From Microbacterium sp. VKM Ac-2923 (GTDB lineage Bacteria; Actinomycetota; Actinomycetes; Actinomycetales; Microbacteriaceae), in NCBI RefSeq assembly GCF_022815605.1, contig NZ_JALGRP010000003.1, forward strand, positions 310,001 to 374,000: a stretch of DNA of 64,000 nt, read 5' to 3'. Below are positions 48,665-57,640 of this stretch, piece after piece. The first letter of the stretch is position 1; each line of letters begins with the position of its first letter. Both the position numbers and the translations under genes were made by a program. The notes under the pieces were generated by a model. The model searched no databases and was not told the DNA's origin. It was given only the letters and a program-made list of their open reading frames with translations.

Positions 48665-50013
48665 GCCTGCCACCCCGACTTCCAGTCCTCGAGCTCGGAC
48701 AGCCGCAGCGCCTCGCCCGCCAGCACGACGGAGCCGGCGATGACGACAGCCCGGCGGTCGGACTCGGCCGCCCAGGCGCGCGCGGCGTCGGCCGCGTCTT
48801 CGAGGGTGGGGTGCACGGTCACCGGGAGGTCAGCGGCTTCGGCGACGTCGGCGATGGCGTCGGGATCGGCCGCACGGTTGCTGTCCGGCGCGGTGGCGAA
48901 CACTCGCGCGACGGCGGGGACGAGCGCCGACATGATGCCCACGGCATCCTTGCCCGCCAGGATGCCGACGACGGCCCCCCACTCGTCGATGTCGAACGCG
49001 TCGTCGAGAGCCGCCACCAGCGCGCGGGTACCGTGCGGGTTGTGCGCCGCGTCGACGAGCACGGTCGGGGCGGTGCCGACGAGCTGCAGGCGACCGGGAG
49101 AGGTGGCGTTGCCGAGGCCGTCGGCGACAACGTCGGCGGCCAACGGCTGGGAGCCCCCACCGATGAGGGATTCGACCGCGGCCACGGCCAGCGCCGCATT
49201 GCGGCCCTGGTGCGCGCCGTACTGCGGCAGGTAGACCTCGGAGTAGGTGCCGGCGACACCGCGCACGGTCAGCTGCTGCCCGCCCACCGCGAGGGTCTGC
49301 GCCTCGAGGGCGAAGCCGTCGCCCGCCACGGCGACCGTCGCGCCTTCTTTCTCGGCGCGGGCGCGGATGACCCGCAGGGCCTCGTCGGGCTGTTCCGCCG
49401 AGACCACCGCGGCACCGGGCTTGATGATCCCGGCCTTCACCGTCGCGATCTCCGCGATGGTCGAGCCGAGGCGATCGACGTGGTCGATATCGATCGGCGT
49501 GAACACGGCGACGTCACCGTCGGCGGTGTTCGTGGAGTCCCACTCCCCGCCCATGCCGACCTCCAGCACCAGTACGTCGATGGGGGCGTCGGCGCACGCG
49601 ACGAAGGCGAGCACCGTGAGCAGCTCGAAGAACGTCAGCAGAGCGTCTCCGGCCGTGGCGAGCTCGGCATCCACCATGCCGACGAACGGCTGGATCTCGT
49701 CCCACGCGTCGGCGATCGCGGCATCCGAAACGGGTTCGCCGTCGATCAGGATGCGCTCGGTGAACCGCTCGAGGTGGGGGCTGGTGAACAGGCCCGTCCG
49801 CAGACCCATGGCCCGCAGCAGGCTCTCGATCATGCGGCTGGTCGAGGTCTTGCCGTTGGTTCCGGTCACGTGGATGACGCGGTAGGTGCGCTGCGGGTCG
49901 GCCAGCAGCTCGAGCACGCGGCGCGTGCGCTCGACGCGCGGCTGCACCCACTGCTCGCCCTGCCGCTCGAGCAGCGCGCTGTAGACGGCGTCGGCTCTGG
50001 TGCGGTCGCTCAT
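48661..50013 (-). CDS. folC: Folylpolyglutamate synthase / dihydrofolate synthase
   Basis: The product is 450 aa. A Mur-ligase-type ATPase with P-loop [32 protein letters not shown] and a C-terminal domain with [16 protein letters not shown]. It adds glutamate to dihydropteroate and folates. The start overlaps the ileS stop by 4 nt (ATGA), so it is translated after ileS and falls under the ileS T-box. That link is from position only. Confidence 0.95.
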   Translation of the reverse strand: MSDRTRADAVYSALLERQGEQWVQPRVERTRRVLELLADPQRTYRVIHVTGTNGKTSTSRMIESLLRAMGLRTGLFTSPHLERFTERILIDGEPVSDAAIADAWDEIQPFVGMVDAELATAGDALLTFFELLTVLAFVACADAPIDVLVLEVGMGGEWDSTNTADGDVAVFTPIDIDHVDRLGSTIAEIATVKAGIIKPGAAVVSAEQPDEALRVIRARAEKEGATVAVAGDGFALEAQTLAVGGQQLTVRGVAGTYSEVYLPQYGAHQGRNAALAVAAVESLIGGGSQPLAADVVADGLGNATSPGRLQLVGTAPTVLVDAAHNPHGTRALVAALDDAFDIDEWGAVVGILAGKDAVGIMSALVPAVARVFATAPDSNRAADPDAIADVAEAADLPVTVHPTLEDAADAARAWAAESDRRAVVIAGSVVLAGEALRLSELEDWKSGWQA

Positions 50014-53000
50014 GCGGGGGCTCCGATCCGGCTCACACCGACGCGTACCGCACCCGCGTTGGCGTAGGTCCGCGCGGGGATCTCGACGGTGTGCTCGTCT
50101 TCGGAGGCGTCGGCGGATGCCAGGACGGTCGTCGCCACCGCTCTCAACGCCTCGCCCTGCGGGTCGATCACCGTGTACTCCGTCGCCAGAGTCTCCTCGG
50201 CGACACCGGCGAGGTCGAACGCCAGATCCACGGCCTTCGCGTCCTCGGCGTCCGCGAATGCAAGACGCAGGAAGATCCGGTCGCTCACGTCGAATCCGGC
50301 GGCCTTGCGCGTGTCCTGGATGCCGCGGATCATGTCGCGCGCCAGGCCTTCGGCCTCGAGCTCGGAGGTGGTCACGGTGTCGAGCAGCACGAAACCGCCG
50401 CTCGCGAGGACGGCCAGGGCCTCGCCCTCCGGGCGACCCGCCGTCTCGACGACGAGGTCGTACTCGGCGGGCTCGAGGGGGATGCCACCGACCACCACCT
50501 GTCCGTCGACCTCGCTCCAGTCTCCCTCGCGGGCGGCCTTGATGGCCTGCTGCACCTGCTTGCCGAGGCGCGGACCGGCCGCGCGGGCGTTGACCGCCAG
50601 GCGGTGGGTGATTCCGTACTCTGCGGCGGTTTCGGCTTCGAGCGTCACCTGCTCGACGCTCTTGACGTTGAGCTCCTCGCGGAGGATGTCGTCGAACTGC
50701 GCCAAGCCCGCGGCATCCGGGGTCACCACCGTCAGACGTGGGAGCGGGAGGCGCACGCGCTTGCCCTCGCGCTTGCGCAGGGCGTTGGCGACGCTCGAGA
50801 CGTCGCGGACGGTGTCCATCGCGGTGCGGATGTCTTCGGCCGCGGGGAACGCCGACGCGTCGGGCCAGTCGGTCAGATGCACGCTGCGCCCGCCGGTGAG
50901 GCCCTGCCAGACCCGCTCGGTCACGAGCGGCAGCAGCGGGGCCGCGACGCGGGTGAGCGTCTCGAGCACGGTGTAGAGCGTATCGAAGGCCTCGCGACTG
51001 GTCGGGTCGTCGGTCACCCCCACCCAGAACCGGTCGCGCGATCGGCGGATGTACCAGTTCGTCAGCACCTCGACGAAGTCGCGCAGCCGCTCGGCCGCGG
51101 TCGTGGAGTCAAGCCCCTCGAGGTCAGCGGCGACGCCCTGCACGAGATCACCGGTGAGGGCCAGGATGTACCGGTCGAGCACGTCGGTGGAGTCGGTGCG
51201 CCACTCGGCCGTGTAGCCCTCCCCCGACGCGTTGGCGTAGGTCGCGAAGAAGTACCACGCGTTCCACAGCGGCAGCAGGAACTCGCGTACGCCCGAGCGG
51301 ATGCCCTCCTCGGTCACGACGAGGTTGCCGCCGCGCAGCACCGAACTCGACATGAGGAACCACCGCATGGCATCCGAACCGTCGCGGTTGAAGACCTCGC
51401 GCACGTCGGGGTAGTTCTGCAGCGACTTCGACATCTTCTGTCCGTCGTTGCCGAGCACAATGCCGTGGCACGAGACACCGGTGTACGCCGGGCGATCGAA
51501 CAGCGCGGTCGAGAGCACGTGCATCACGTAGAACCAGCCGCGGGTCTGCCCGATGTACTCGACGATGAAGTCGGCCGGGGCGTGCTCGTCGAACCACTCG
51601 TGGTTCTCGAACGGGTAGTGCACCTGGGCGAAGGGCATGGAGCCGGAGTCGAACCAGACGTCGAGCACGTCTTCGATGCGACGCATCGTGGACCGCCCCG
51701 TCGGGTCGTCGGGGTTGGGGCGGGTGAGGTCGTCGATGTAGGGGCGGTGCAGGTCGACCTCGCCGTCGGCGTTCACCGGCAAGCGGCCGAAGTCGGCCTC
51801 CATGTCGGCGAGCGAGCCGTACACATCGACGCGCGGGTAATTCGCGTCGTCGCTCTTCCACACCGGGATCGGCGAGCCCCAGTACCGGTTGCGGCTGATC
51901 GACCAGTCGCGCGCCCCCTCGAGCCACTTGCCGAACTGGCCCTCCTTGACGTTCTCGGGCACCCAGGTGATCTGCTGGTTGTTCGCCAGCAGGTCGTCCT
52001 TGATGTCGGTCACGCGGACGAACCAGCTCGACACCGCCTTGTAGATCAGGGGGTTCCGGCAGCGCCAGCAGTGGGGGTAGGAGTGCTCGTACGAGGCTTC
52101 GCGCACGAGGCGACCGGCCTGCTTGAGCAGGCGGATGAGGGGCCGGTTGGCCTCCATCCACAGCTCCCCCGCGACGTCGGTCACGGCCGACAGGAACCGC
52201 CCGCCGTCGTCGAGCGAGATGATCGTCGGAAGCCCCGCAGCATCCGCGAGACGCTTGTCGTCCTCACCGTAGGCCGGTGCCTGGTGCACGATGCCGGTAC
52301 CGTCCGACACGGTGACGTAGTCGTCGACGAGGATCTTCCAGGCGTCGCCGGTCCCCCACGTCTCGGCGTCGGCGTAGTAGTCGAAGAGGCGGTCGTACGA
52401 CACGCCCTCGAGCTCGGAGCCCGAGATGGTCGTCTCCACGGCCGCGCGGGCGGCATCCGGGGTCGCGTAGCCGAGGTCTTTCGCGTAGTTCGGCAGCAGG
52501 TCCTCGGCCAGCAGGTAGCGGTGCGCGACGGCCTCGAACGCCTCGTCGGGGGTGCCGTCGGGGGTGGTGTGCACGTCGGCGGCACCGTTCGGGCCGCCCT
52601 CGATCACGGCGTACCGGATGCCGGGACCCACGGCGAGCGCGAGGTTCGTCGGGAGGGTCCACGGCGTCGTCGTCCAGGCCAGGGCCCGCACGCCGGTCAG
52701 GCCCAGAGCCTCGGCCTTGGCGCCGACGAGCGGGAAGGTCACCGTGACCGAGGGGTCCTGACGCATCTTGTAGACGTCGTCGTCCATCCGCAGCTCGTGC
52801 GTCGACAGGGGCGTCTCGTCGCGCCAGCAGTACGGCAGCACGCGGTAGCCCTCGTAGGCGAGCCCCTTGTCGTGCAGGGTCTTGAACGCCCAGAGAACGC
52901 TCTCCATGTAGGTCGTGTCGAGCGTCTTGTAGCCGCGGTCGAAGTCGACCCAGCGGGCCTGGCGGGTGACGTAGTCCTGCCACTCGCGCGTGTACTCGAG

Positions 53001-53492
53001 CACCGACTCGCGGGCCTTGGCGTTGAAGGTCGCGACCCCCATGCGCTCGATCTCGTCCTTCTCGGTGATCCCGAGCTGCTTCATCGCCTCGAGCTCGGCC
53101 GGCAGACCGTGCGTGTCCCAGCCGAACACGCGGTCGACCTTCTTGCCGCGCATGGTCTGGAAGCGCGGGAAGACGTCCTTGGCGTAGCCGGTGAGGAGGT
53201 GGCCGTAGTGCGGCAGGCCGTTCGCGAACGGCGGGCCGTCGTAGAACACCCACTCCTCGGCTCCGTCGCGGTTCGCGATCGAGGCACGGAAGGTGTCGTC
53301 GGCCTTCCAGAAGGCGAGCGTGTCGTCCTCGATGGCCGGGAAGCGCGGGCTCGGGACGACGGATGCCGGGGACGCGGCGTTCTGAGCGGATGTCGCGCTC
53401 TGCGCGGAGGCCGGGGTCGTGGCATCCGGGGTCGACGCGTGGGCGGCCTGGTCGGCGGCGGGGCCGAAGGATGAGGGGCGTGGGTAGGTCAT
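50010..53492 (-). CDS. ileS: Isoleucine--tRNA ligase
   Basis: The product is 1160 aa, the long eukaryote-like (type 2) bacterial form. The HIGH-equivalent is GLPHYGHLL near residue 110, KMSKS is [12 protein letters not shown], and the CP1 editing domain has [16 protein letters not shown] and [16 protein letters not shown] zinc-type CWRC is in [13 protein letters not shown] roughly 45-residue Ala/Ser/Thr-rich N-terminal extension (about residues 12-55) is probably disordered. I chose ATG at 53492 because GGAG lies 5 nt upstream; a GTG at 53516 is in frame. A T-box riboswitch precedes it. Type 2 enzymes in other bacteria are associated with low mupirocin sensitivity. Confidence 0.97.
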   Translation of the reverse strand: MTYPRPSSFGPAADQAAHASTPDATTPASAQSATSAQNAASPASVVPSPRFPAIEDDTLAFWKADDTFRASIANRDGAEEWVFYDGPPFANGLPHYGHLLTGYAKDVFPRFQTMRGKKVDRVFGWDTHGLPAELEAMKQLGITEKDEIERMGVATFNAKARESVLEYTREWQDYVTRQARWVDFDRGYKTLDTTYMESVLWAFKTLHDKGLAYEGYRVLPYCWRDETPLSTHELRMDDDVYKMRQDPSVTVTFPLVGAKAEALGLTGVRALAWTTTPWTLPTNLALAVGPGIRYAVIEGGPNGAADVHTTPDGTPDEAFEAVAHRYLLAEDLLPNYAKDLGYATPDAARAAVETTISGSELEGVSYDRLFDYYADAETWGTGDAWKILVDDYVTVSDGTGIVHQAPAYGEDDKRLADAAGLPTIISLDDGGRFLSAVTDVAGELWMEANRPLIRLLKQAGRLVREASYEHSYPHCWRCRNPLIYKAVSSWFVRVTDIKDDLLANNQQITWVPENVKEGQFGKWLEGARDWSISRNRYWGSPIPVWKSDDANYPRVDVYGSLADMEADFGRLPVNADGEVDLHRPYIDDLTRPNPDDPTGRSTMRRIEDVLDVWFDSGSMPFAQVHYPFENHEWFDEHAPADFIVEYIGQTRGWFYVMHVLSTALFDRPAYTGVSCHGIVLGNDGQKMSKSLQNYPDVREVFNRDGSDAMRWFLMSSSVLRGGNLVVTEEGIRSGVREFLLPLWNAWYFFATYANASGEGYTAEWRTDSTDVLDRYILALTGDLVQGVAADLEGLDSTTAAERLRDFVEVLTNWYIRRSRDRFWVGVTDDPTSREAFDTLYTVLETLTRVAAPLLPLVTERVWQGLTGGRSVHLTDWPDASAFPAAEDIRTAMDTVRDVSSVANALRKREGKRVRLPLPRLTVVTPDAAGLAQFDDILREELNVKSVEQVTLEAETAAEYGITHRLAVNARAAGPRLGKQVQQAIKAAREGDWSEVDGQVVVGGIPLEPAEYDLVVETAGRPEGEALAVLASGGFVLLDTVTTSELEAEGLARDMIRGIQDTRKAAGFDVSDRIFLRLAFADAEDAKAVDLAFDLAGVAEETLATEYTVIDPQGEALRAVATTVLASADASEDEHTVEIPARTYANAGAVRVGVSRIGAPA

Positions 53493-53563
53493 GTCACTCC
53501 GCGGGTCGAGGTTCACTCGCCGGGACGACCCTTGCGGACCGCGTTACCACCCTGCATTGCGCC

Positions 53564-53588
53564 GGGCCCTTCGACGAGCTCAGGGACC
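53564..53588. repeat. Dispersed palindromic element, copy in T-box (between stem II and T-box core)
   Basis: The 25-nt element reads GGGCCCTTCGACG at its left and AGCTCAGGGACC at its right. It is 3 mismatches from the lepA copy. Confidence 0.75.
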
Positions 53589-53643
53589 GGTGCCGCTCTC
53601 ACTGCGGCTGTGACGGGCCTGCCCCGCGCGGTTCTACTGATCC

Positions 53644-53669
53644 GGCCCCTGAGCGTGTCGAAGGGTCGG
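53644..53669. repeat. Dispersed palindromic element, copy in T-box (between stem I and stem II)
   Basis: GGCCCCTGAGCGTGTCGAAG followed by GGTCGG is the same element in opposite orientation to the 53564 copy. The two can pair with each other or fold alone. Confidence 0.7.
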
Positions 53670-53720
53670 AGGTTCTTCCGCGAGCTCCCCGGTGATGGCC
53701 GGATCGGTGCTGATGGGTCG

Positions 53721-53726
53721 AGTCTA
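53721..53726 (-). promoter_or_regulatory. -10 element of ileS T-box transcript
   Basis: TAGACT on the minus strand lies about 7 nt before the likely 5' end of stem I. No convincing -35. Confidence 0.5.
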
Positions 53727-53780
53727 CGCGCTCGCCGGTCCCGGCGCGGCGGCGCTGTGGATCGATCGGCCGGTTCTCGT

Positions 53781-53934
53781 GCTCCGGTGTCCACGACATC
53801 CGGAGTGCGGCGCGAGGCATCCGGGTGTCCTGGACACTCGAACCGGGACCGCGTCCGGCGGCGGGTCCCGTGCCCGCGCTCCGGTGTCCACGACATCCGG
53901 AGTGCGGCGCGAGGCATCCGGGTGTCCTGGACAC
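53781..53934. repeat. Identical 57-nt direct repeats, each palindromic
   Basis: 53781-53837 and 53878-53934 are identical over 57 nt (offset 97). Each begins GCTCCGGTGTCCACGACATC and ends CCGGGTGTCCTGGACAC, so GTGTCCA and TGGACAC form the ends of an inverted repeat. They fill most of the 244-nt gap between the T-box promoter and the ABC ATPase stop codon. The other bases in 53727-53970 show nothing clear. Confidence 0.9.
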
Positions 53935-53970
53935 CGAAACCGGCACACGCGCCACCGCCGGCCGGGCGGA

Positions 53971-55761
53971 TCAGTCCGCGGGCCCCCGTTCGACAGGCCT
54001 CAGCCCCGCGGCCGCCAGCAACTCCCGGGTGAACGCGTGCCCGGGGGCGGCGAACACGCGCGGCACGGGACCCGCATCGACGACCCGTCCGTCCTTCATC
54101 ACGAGGACGTCGTCGGCGACCGCCGCCACCACATCGAGATCGTGGGTGACGAAGACCATCGCCAGCTCCCGCTCCCGCTGCAGGTCGAGCAGCCGTTCGA
54201 GGATCCGCGTCCGGACGGTCGCATCGAGGGCCGACACCGGCTCGTCGAGCACGAGCAGATCGGGAGATGCGGCCAGGGCCCGGGCGATGGCGACGCGTTG
54301 CCGCTGACCGCCCGACAACTGCGCCGGCCGGCGACCCGCGAACTCCGCCGACAGCCCGACCTCCTCCAACAGAGTGGCCACGGCCGACCGCCGTTCGGCG
54401 CACGCGATGCCGGCGGCGGCGACCGCCTCGATCAGCGTTCGGCCGACGGTCCATCGCGGGTCGAGCGCGCCCCAGGGGTTCTGCTGCACGAGCTGCACGC
54501 GTCGCCGATCGGCGCCGTGAGCCGCCGCGGGGCCCCACGGTCGGCCGTCGAAGGAGAGGATCCCCGCGTCGGGGGTCGTCACCCCGACCACCATCCGTGC
54601 GAGCGTCGTCTTCCCCGAGCCCGACTCCCCCACGACCGCCAGCGTGCGGCCCCGGCGCACCTCGAACGAGACCTCGTCCACGGCCACCCGGTCGCCGAAC
54701 CGCTTCGTCACCCGGTCCGCCGTGAGGATCGGTGCATCCGAGCGCGATGCCCGCTCGAGCGGTTCGTGCGACACCGCCGCCACGAGCGCCCTCGTGGCCG
54801 GATGACGAGGGGATGCCAGAACCTCGGTCGTCACACCGGTCTCGACGACGCGCCCCTCGTGCATGACCACGACGCGATCGGCCACGCGCGCGACGGCGGC
54901 GAGGTCGTGACTGATGAAGACCACGGCCACGCCGTCGTCGGTGATCCGCCGGAGGAGGTCGAGCACGCGGGCTCGCACGGTGGAATCCAGAGCCGTTGTG
55001 GGCTCGTCGGCGACGAGCACCGCGGGCGTCGCCGAGAGGGCTGCGGCGATGAGAGCGCGCTGGCGCTGGCCACCGGAGAGCTCGTGCGGGTACTGGCGGG
55101 CGCGCGCGTCCGGCTCGGGCAGCGCGACGCGTTCGAGCATCGCGCGCACGCGCCCGGCGAGGGCGCCGCCGCGAACGGCCGGTTCGTGGATGCGGATCGA
55201 CTCGGCCACCTCGGCCCCGATGCGGCGGAGGGGGTCCAGTGAGACGAGGGCGTCCTGAGAGACGAGCGCGATGCGCCGGCCGCGGAGCGCGCGCCACTGC
55301 CGCTCGGTCAGCGACCCCGCGTCGATCCCGTCGACGGAGAGCATCTCCACCGATGACGACAGTCCGCGCGGTACGAGACCGAGCAGGGCCCGGGCGCTCA
55401 GCGACTTACCCGCGCCGGACTCCCCGACGATCGCGACGCACTCCCCCGGCGTGACATCGAGGTCGAGGCCGTGCACGAGCGAGCCGCCGGGGCCGTCGAT
55501 GCGCAAGCCGCGCAGATGAACACCCTCGGCGCCCGGCACCCCTGCGCTCGCGCGGGGCGTCTCGGCATCCCGTGCGCTCGCGCGGGGCGTCTCGGCATCC
55601 CGTGCGCTCGCGCGGGGCGTCTCGGCATCCCGTGCGCTCGCGCCCGGCGTCTCGGCATCCCGTGCGCTCGCGCGCGGGGCTCCCGCACTTCCGGCACCCG
55701 CTTCGCTCGGACCCCGCGCCCCTCGGCCCGCGCGCGGCGTCTCGGCATCCCGTCCGCTCAT
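53971..55761 (-). CDS. Dipeptide/nickel-type ABC transporter ATP-binding protein, two fused ATPase domains
   Basis: The product is 596 aa, a DppD-DppF-like fusion. Domain 1 (about 75-330) has Walker A GESGAGKS, signature LSGGQRQR and Walker B VLVADEPTTALD. Domain 2 (about 345-590) has GESGSGKT, LSGGQRQR and LLVLDEPVSALD. Both sites look intact. The first 70 residues are a low-complexity tail with tandem ARDAETPRAS decapeptides encoded by 30-bp repeats. ATG at 55761 overlaps the permease stop (ATGA). If a later GTG (55539) is used, the repeats are untranslated. It powers uptake with the two permeases and the lipoprotein downstream in coordinate order. Confidence 0.93.
   Translation of the reverse strand: MSGRDAETPRAGRGARGPSEAGAGSAGAPRASARDAETPGASARDAETPRASARDAETPRASARDAETPRASAGVPGAEGVHLRGLRIDGPGGSLVHGLDLDVTPGECVAIVGESGAGKSLSARALLGLVPRGLSSSVEMLSVDGIDAGSLTERQWRALRGRRIALVSQDALVSLDPLRRIGAEVAESIRIHEPAVRGGALAGRVRAMLERVALPEPDARARQYPHELSGGQRQRALIAAALSATPAVLVADEPTTALDSTVRARVLDLLRRITDDGVAVVFISHDLAAVARVADRVVVMHEGRVVETGVTTEVLASPRHPATRALVAAVSHEPLERASRSDAPILTADRVTKRFGDRVAVDEVSFEVRRGRTLAVVGESGSGKTTLARMVVGVTTPDAGILSFDGRPWGPAAAHGADRRRVQLVQQNPWGALDPRWTVGRTLIEAVAAAGIACAERRSAVATLLEEVGLSAEFAGRRPAQLSGGQRQRVAIARALAASPDLLVLDEPVSALDATVRTRILERLLDLQRERELAMVFVTHDLDVVAAVADDVLVMKDGRVVDAGPVPRVFAAPGHAFTRELLAAAGLRPVERGPAD
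55541..55680. repeat. 30-bp tandem repeat at start of ABC ATPase gene
   Basis: CTCGGCATCCCGTGCGCTCG plus a 10-nt tail repeats exactly every 30 bp at 55561, 55591, 55621 and 55651, with degenerate copies on both sides (a partial one at 55741). It encodes ARDAETPRAS repeats on the minus strand. Confidence 0.92.
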
Positions 55762-56597
55762 GCCCCGCGCTCCTCGGCCCGCGCGCGCAGGGTCCGGCCG
55801 ACGACGCTCACGCCGACCACCGTCGCGGTGATCGCGAGTCCCGGAAAGACGGCGACCCACGGCGCCTGCAGGAGCAGATTGCGCCCGGCAGACAGCATCA
55901 GCCCCCACTCCGGCACGGGTTCGGTGGGCCCGAGGCCGAGGAAGCTCAGCCCCGCGGCGGCGAGGATGCTCGTGCCCACGCCGATCGTCGCGAGGACGCT
56001 CACGGCACCGAGGACTCCCGGCAGCACGTGGCGCACGTGCACGACAGGTGCCGGCACTCCGCTGATACGTGCGGCCTCGACGTACTCGGCCGAAGCCAGG
56101 GCACGCGTCTGAGCCCGGGCGAGACGGATGTACACGGGAACGGCCGCGATGGTCACGGCCAGGGCGACGTTCGCCGGGCCCGGTCCCAGCACCGCCACGA
56201 CCAGGAGCGCCACGAGGAACTCCGGGAATGCCAGCAGCACGTCGACGAAGCGCATCGCGACCGTGTCGACGAGACGCGGCGCGACCGCGGTGAGGGAGCC
56301 GACCACGACGCCGATGACGAGGGCGAGACCCGTGGCCAGCAGGCCGATCCCGACCGATCGCCCCGCGCCGTACACGACGCGGGAGTAGACGTCGCGACCG
56401 CTCTGATCTGTGCCGAACCAGTGCGCGCCGCTCGGGGGCTGCAGCGCCGCCCGCACGTCGGTGAGCAGGGGGTCGTGCGTGGCGAGGAGCGCCGGCGCCA
56501 CGGTGGCGAGGGCGATGACGGCCAGCACGGCACCGGAGAGCGCCAGGGCGACGACGCGCCCGGGCCGCGCCCGCGGCCGGACGACGGTGACACTCAT
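55758..56597 (-). CDS. ABC transporter permease (DppC-like)
   Basis: The product is 279 aa. The N-terminal helix follows a short basic stretch, then HWFGTDQSGRDVYSRVVYGAGRS, which is characteristic of the DppC/OppC type. The permease core carries the coupling-helix EAA motif (EYVEAARISGVPAPVVHVRHVLPG) and five to six helices. I chose ATG at 56597 (SVTVVRPRARPG). It follows the DppB-like gene by 52 nt and overlaps the ATPase gene by 4 nt. Confidence 0.93.
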   Translation of the reverse strand: MSVTVVRPRARPGRVVALALSGAVLAVIALATVAPALLATHDPLLTDVRAALQPPSGAHWFGTDQSGRDVYSRVVYGAGRSVGIGLLATGLALVIGVVVGSLTAVAPRLVDTVAMRFVDVLLAFPEFLVALLVVAVLGPGPANVALAVTIAAVPVYIRLARAQTRALASAEYVEAARISGVPAPVVHVRHVLPGVLGAVSVLATIGVGTSILAAAGLSFLGLGPTEPVPEWGLMLSAGRNLLLQAPWVAVFPGLAITATVVGVSVVGRTLRARAEERGA

Positions 56598-56649
56598 GAC
56601 GGCATCGCTTTGCTCATCTCGCCACCACGGGCAGGGTCCACGACAGCGC

Positions 56650-57627
56650 TCATGAGGGCACCGCCGCACGGACGTTCAAGGCGGCGGTCGCCGAGCGGAG
56701 CCGGGGGTCGATGAGCGGGACGACGATGTCGACCAGGGTGTTGACCGCCACGAACACCACCGCACTCAGCAGGATGACACCGGTGATCACCGGCAGATCG
56801 CGGTCGGTGATGGCCGTCAACGTCACCCGCCCGATCCCCGGGCGCGCGAAGACCGTCTCGACCAGCACCGCGCCGCCCAGCAGCGACCCGACGAGGTAGG
56901 CCGCCAGCGTCAGGCCCCCCACGCTCGCGTGGCGCAGCGTATGGTGCACGCTCTCGCGCAGCGGGCTCGCGCCTCGGGCGCGCACGGTCAGCACGAACGG
57001 CTCGCGTTCAGCCGACTCGACGCCGTCGCGCAGCACCTGCGACAGCAGGGCGGCGACCGGGAGCGCGAGCGTCACAGCGGGGAGCACGATCGCGGGGGCA
57101 TCCCTCGCCCCCGACACCGGGAACCACCCGAGCTGGAAAGAGAACACGCTCAACAGGACCAGGCCCGTCCAGAACACCGGGGACGACAGCACGACCAGTT
57201 CGATCCCGGATGCCACGGATCGCCCGGTGCGCCCGCGCACGAGAAGAGTGGATGCCAGGGCCAGCGTCACCGCGATGACCAGCGCGAGCGCCGAGAGCTG
57301 CAGGGTCGGCCCGAGCTGTCGACCGATGACCTCACCGACCGGGAGGCGCAGCTGGTACGACTCCCCCAGGTCACCGCGCAGCAGGCGCCCGAGGAACGCG
57401 CCGTACTGCTCGAGCACCGGCCGATCCAGCCCGAGGTCGGCGCGGATCCCGTCCTTCACCGCGTCGCTCACCTGCGCCTGCGGCCCGAGCATCACGTCGA
57501 CCGGATCGCCCGGGATGATGCGGAACGCCACGAACGCCAGGGTCGCCGCCCCCCACAGCACCAGAACGACGGATGCCACGACCCCGCCGAGACGCGTCAA
57601 CAACGCGCGTGGGCGAGAGCGTGGCAT
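56650..57627 (-). CDS. ABC transporter permease (DppB-like)
   Basis: The product is 325 aa. The first helix is SVVLVLWGAATLAFVAFRIIPGDPVDVMLG, the typical DppB N-terminus. The periplasmic loop is GLDRPVLEQYGAFLGRLLRGDLGES, the coupling EAA region is EPFVLTVRARGASPLRESVHHTLRHA, and six helices are predicted. ATG at 57627 lies 13 nt after the binding-protein stop. It is the second gene of the importer operon. Confidence 0.93.
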   Translation of the reverse strand: MPRSRPRALLTRLGGVVASVVLVLWGAATLAFVAFRIIPGDPVDVMLGPQAQVSDAVKDGIRADLGLDRPVLEQYGAFLGRLLRGDLGESYQLRLPVGEVIGRQLGPTLQLSALALVIAVTLALASTLLVRGRTGRSVASGIELVVLSSPVFWTGLVLLSVFSFQLGWFPVSGARDAPAIVLPAVTLALPVAALLSQVLRDGVESAEREPFVLTVRARGASPLRESVHHTLRHASVGGLTLAAYLVGSLLGGAVLVETVFARPGIGRVTLTAITDRDLPVITGVILLSAVVFVAVNTLVDIVVPLIDPRLRSATAALNVRAAVPS

Positions 57628-57640
57628 CCGAGGGACGGAT

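Larger units (their letters stand above)
53493..53713 (-). promoter_or_regulatory. T-box riboswitch (Ile) upstream of ileS
   Basis: On the minus strand a stem I region contains the Ile specifier ATC (53694-53696) in GGCCATCACCGGGGAGC, followed by GGAAGAACC. A stem II/IIA-B region follows (AGTAGAACCGCGCGGGG...GGCCCGTCACAGC), and the T-box core GCAGGGTGGTAACGCGG (53539-53555) after that. The core is about 45 nt from the ATG and the ribosome-binding site lies in the terminal helix region. I infer translational control, as known for actinobacterial ileS T-boxes: uncharged tRNA-Ile frees the ribosome-binding site. Two palindromic elements interrupt the linkers on both sides of stem II. Confidence 0.9.

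Noticed and set aside
55541-55680. CRISPR array
   Set aside because: The 30-bp units are head-to-tail without spacers and lie in frame inside a gene; this is a minisatellite.
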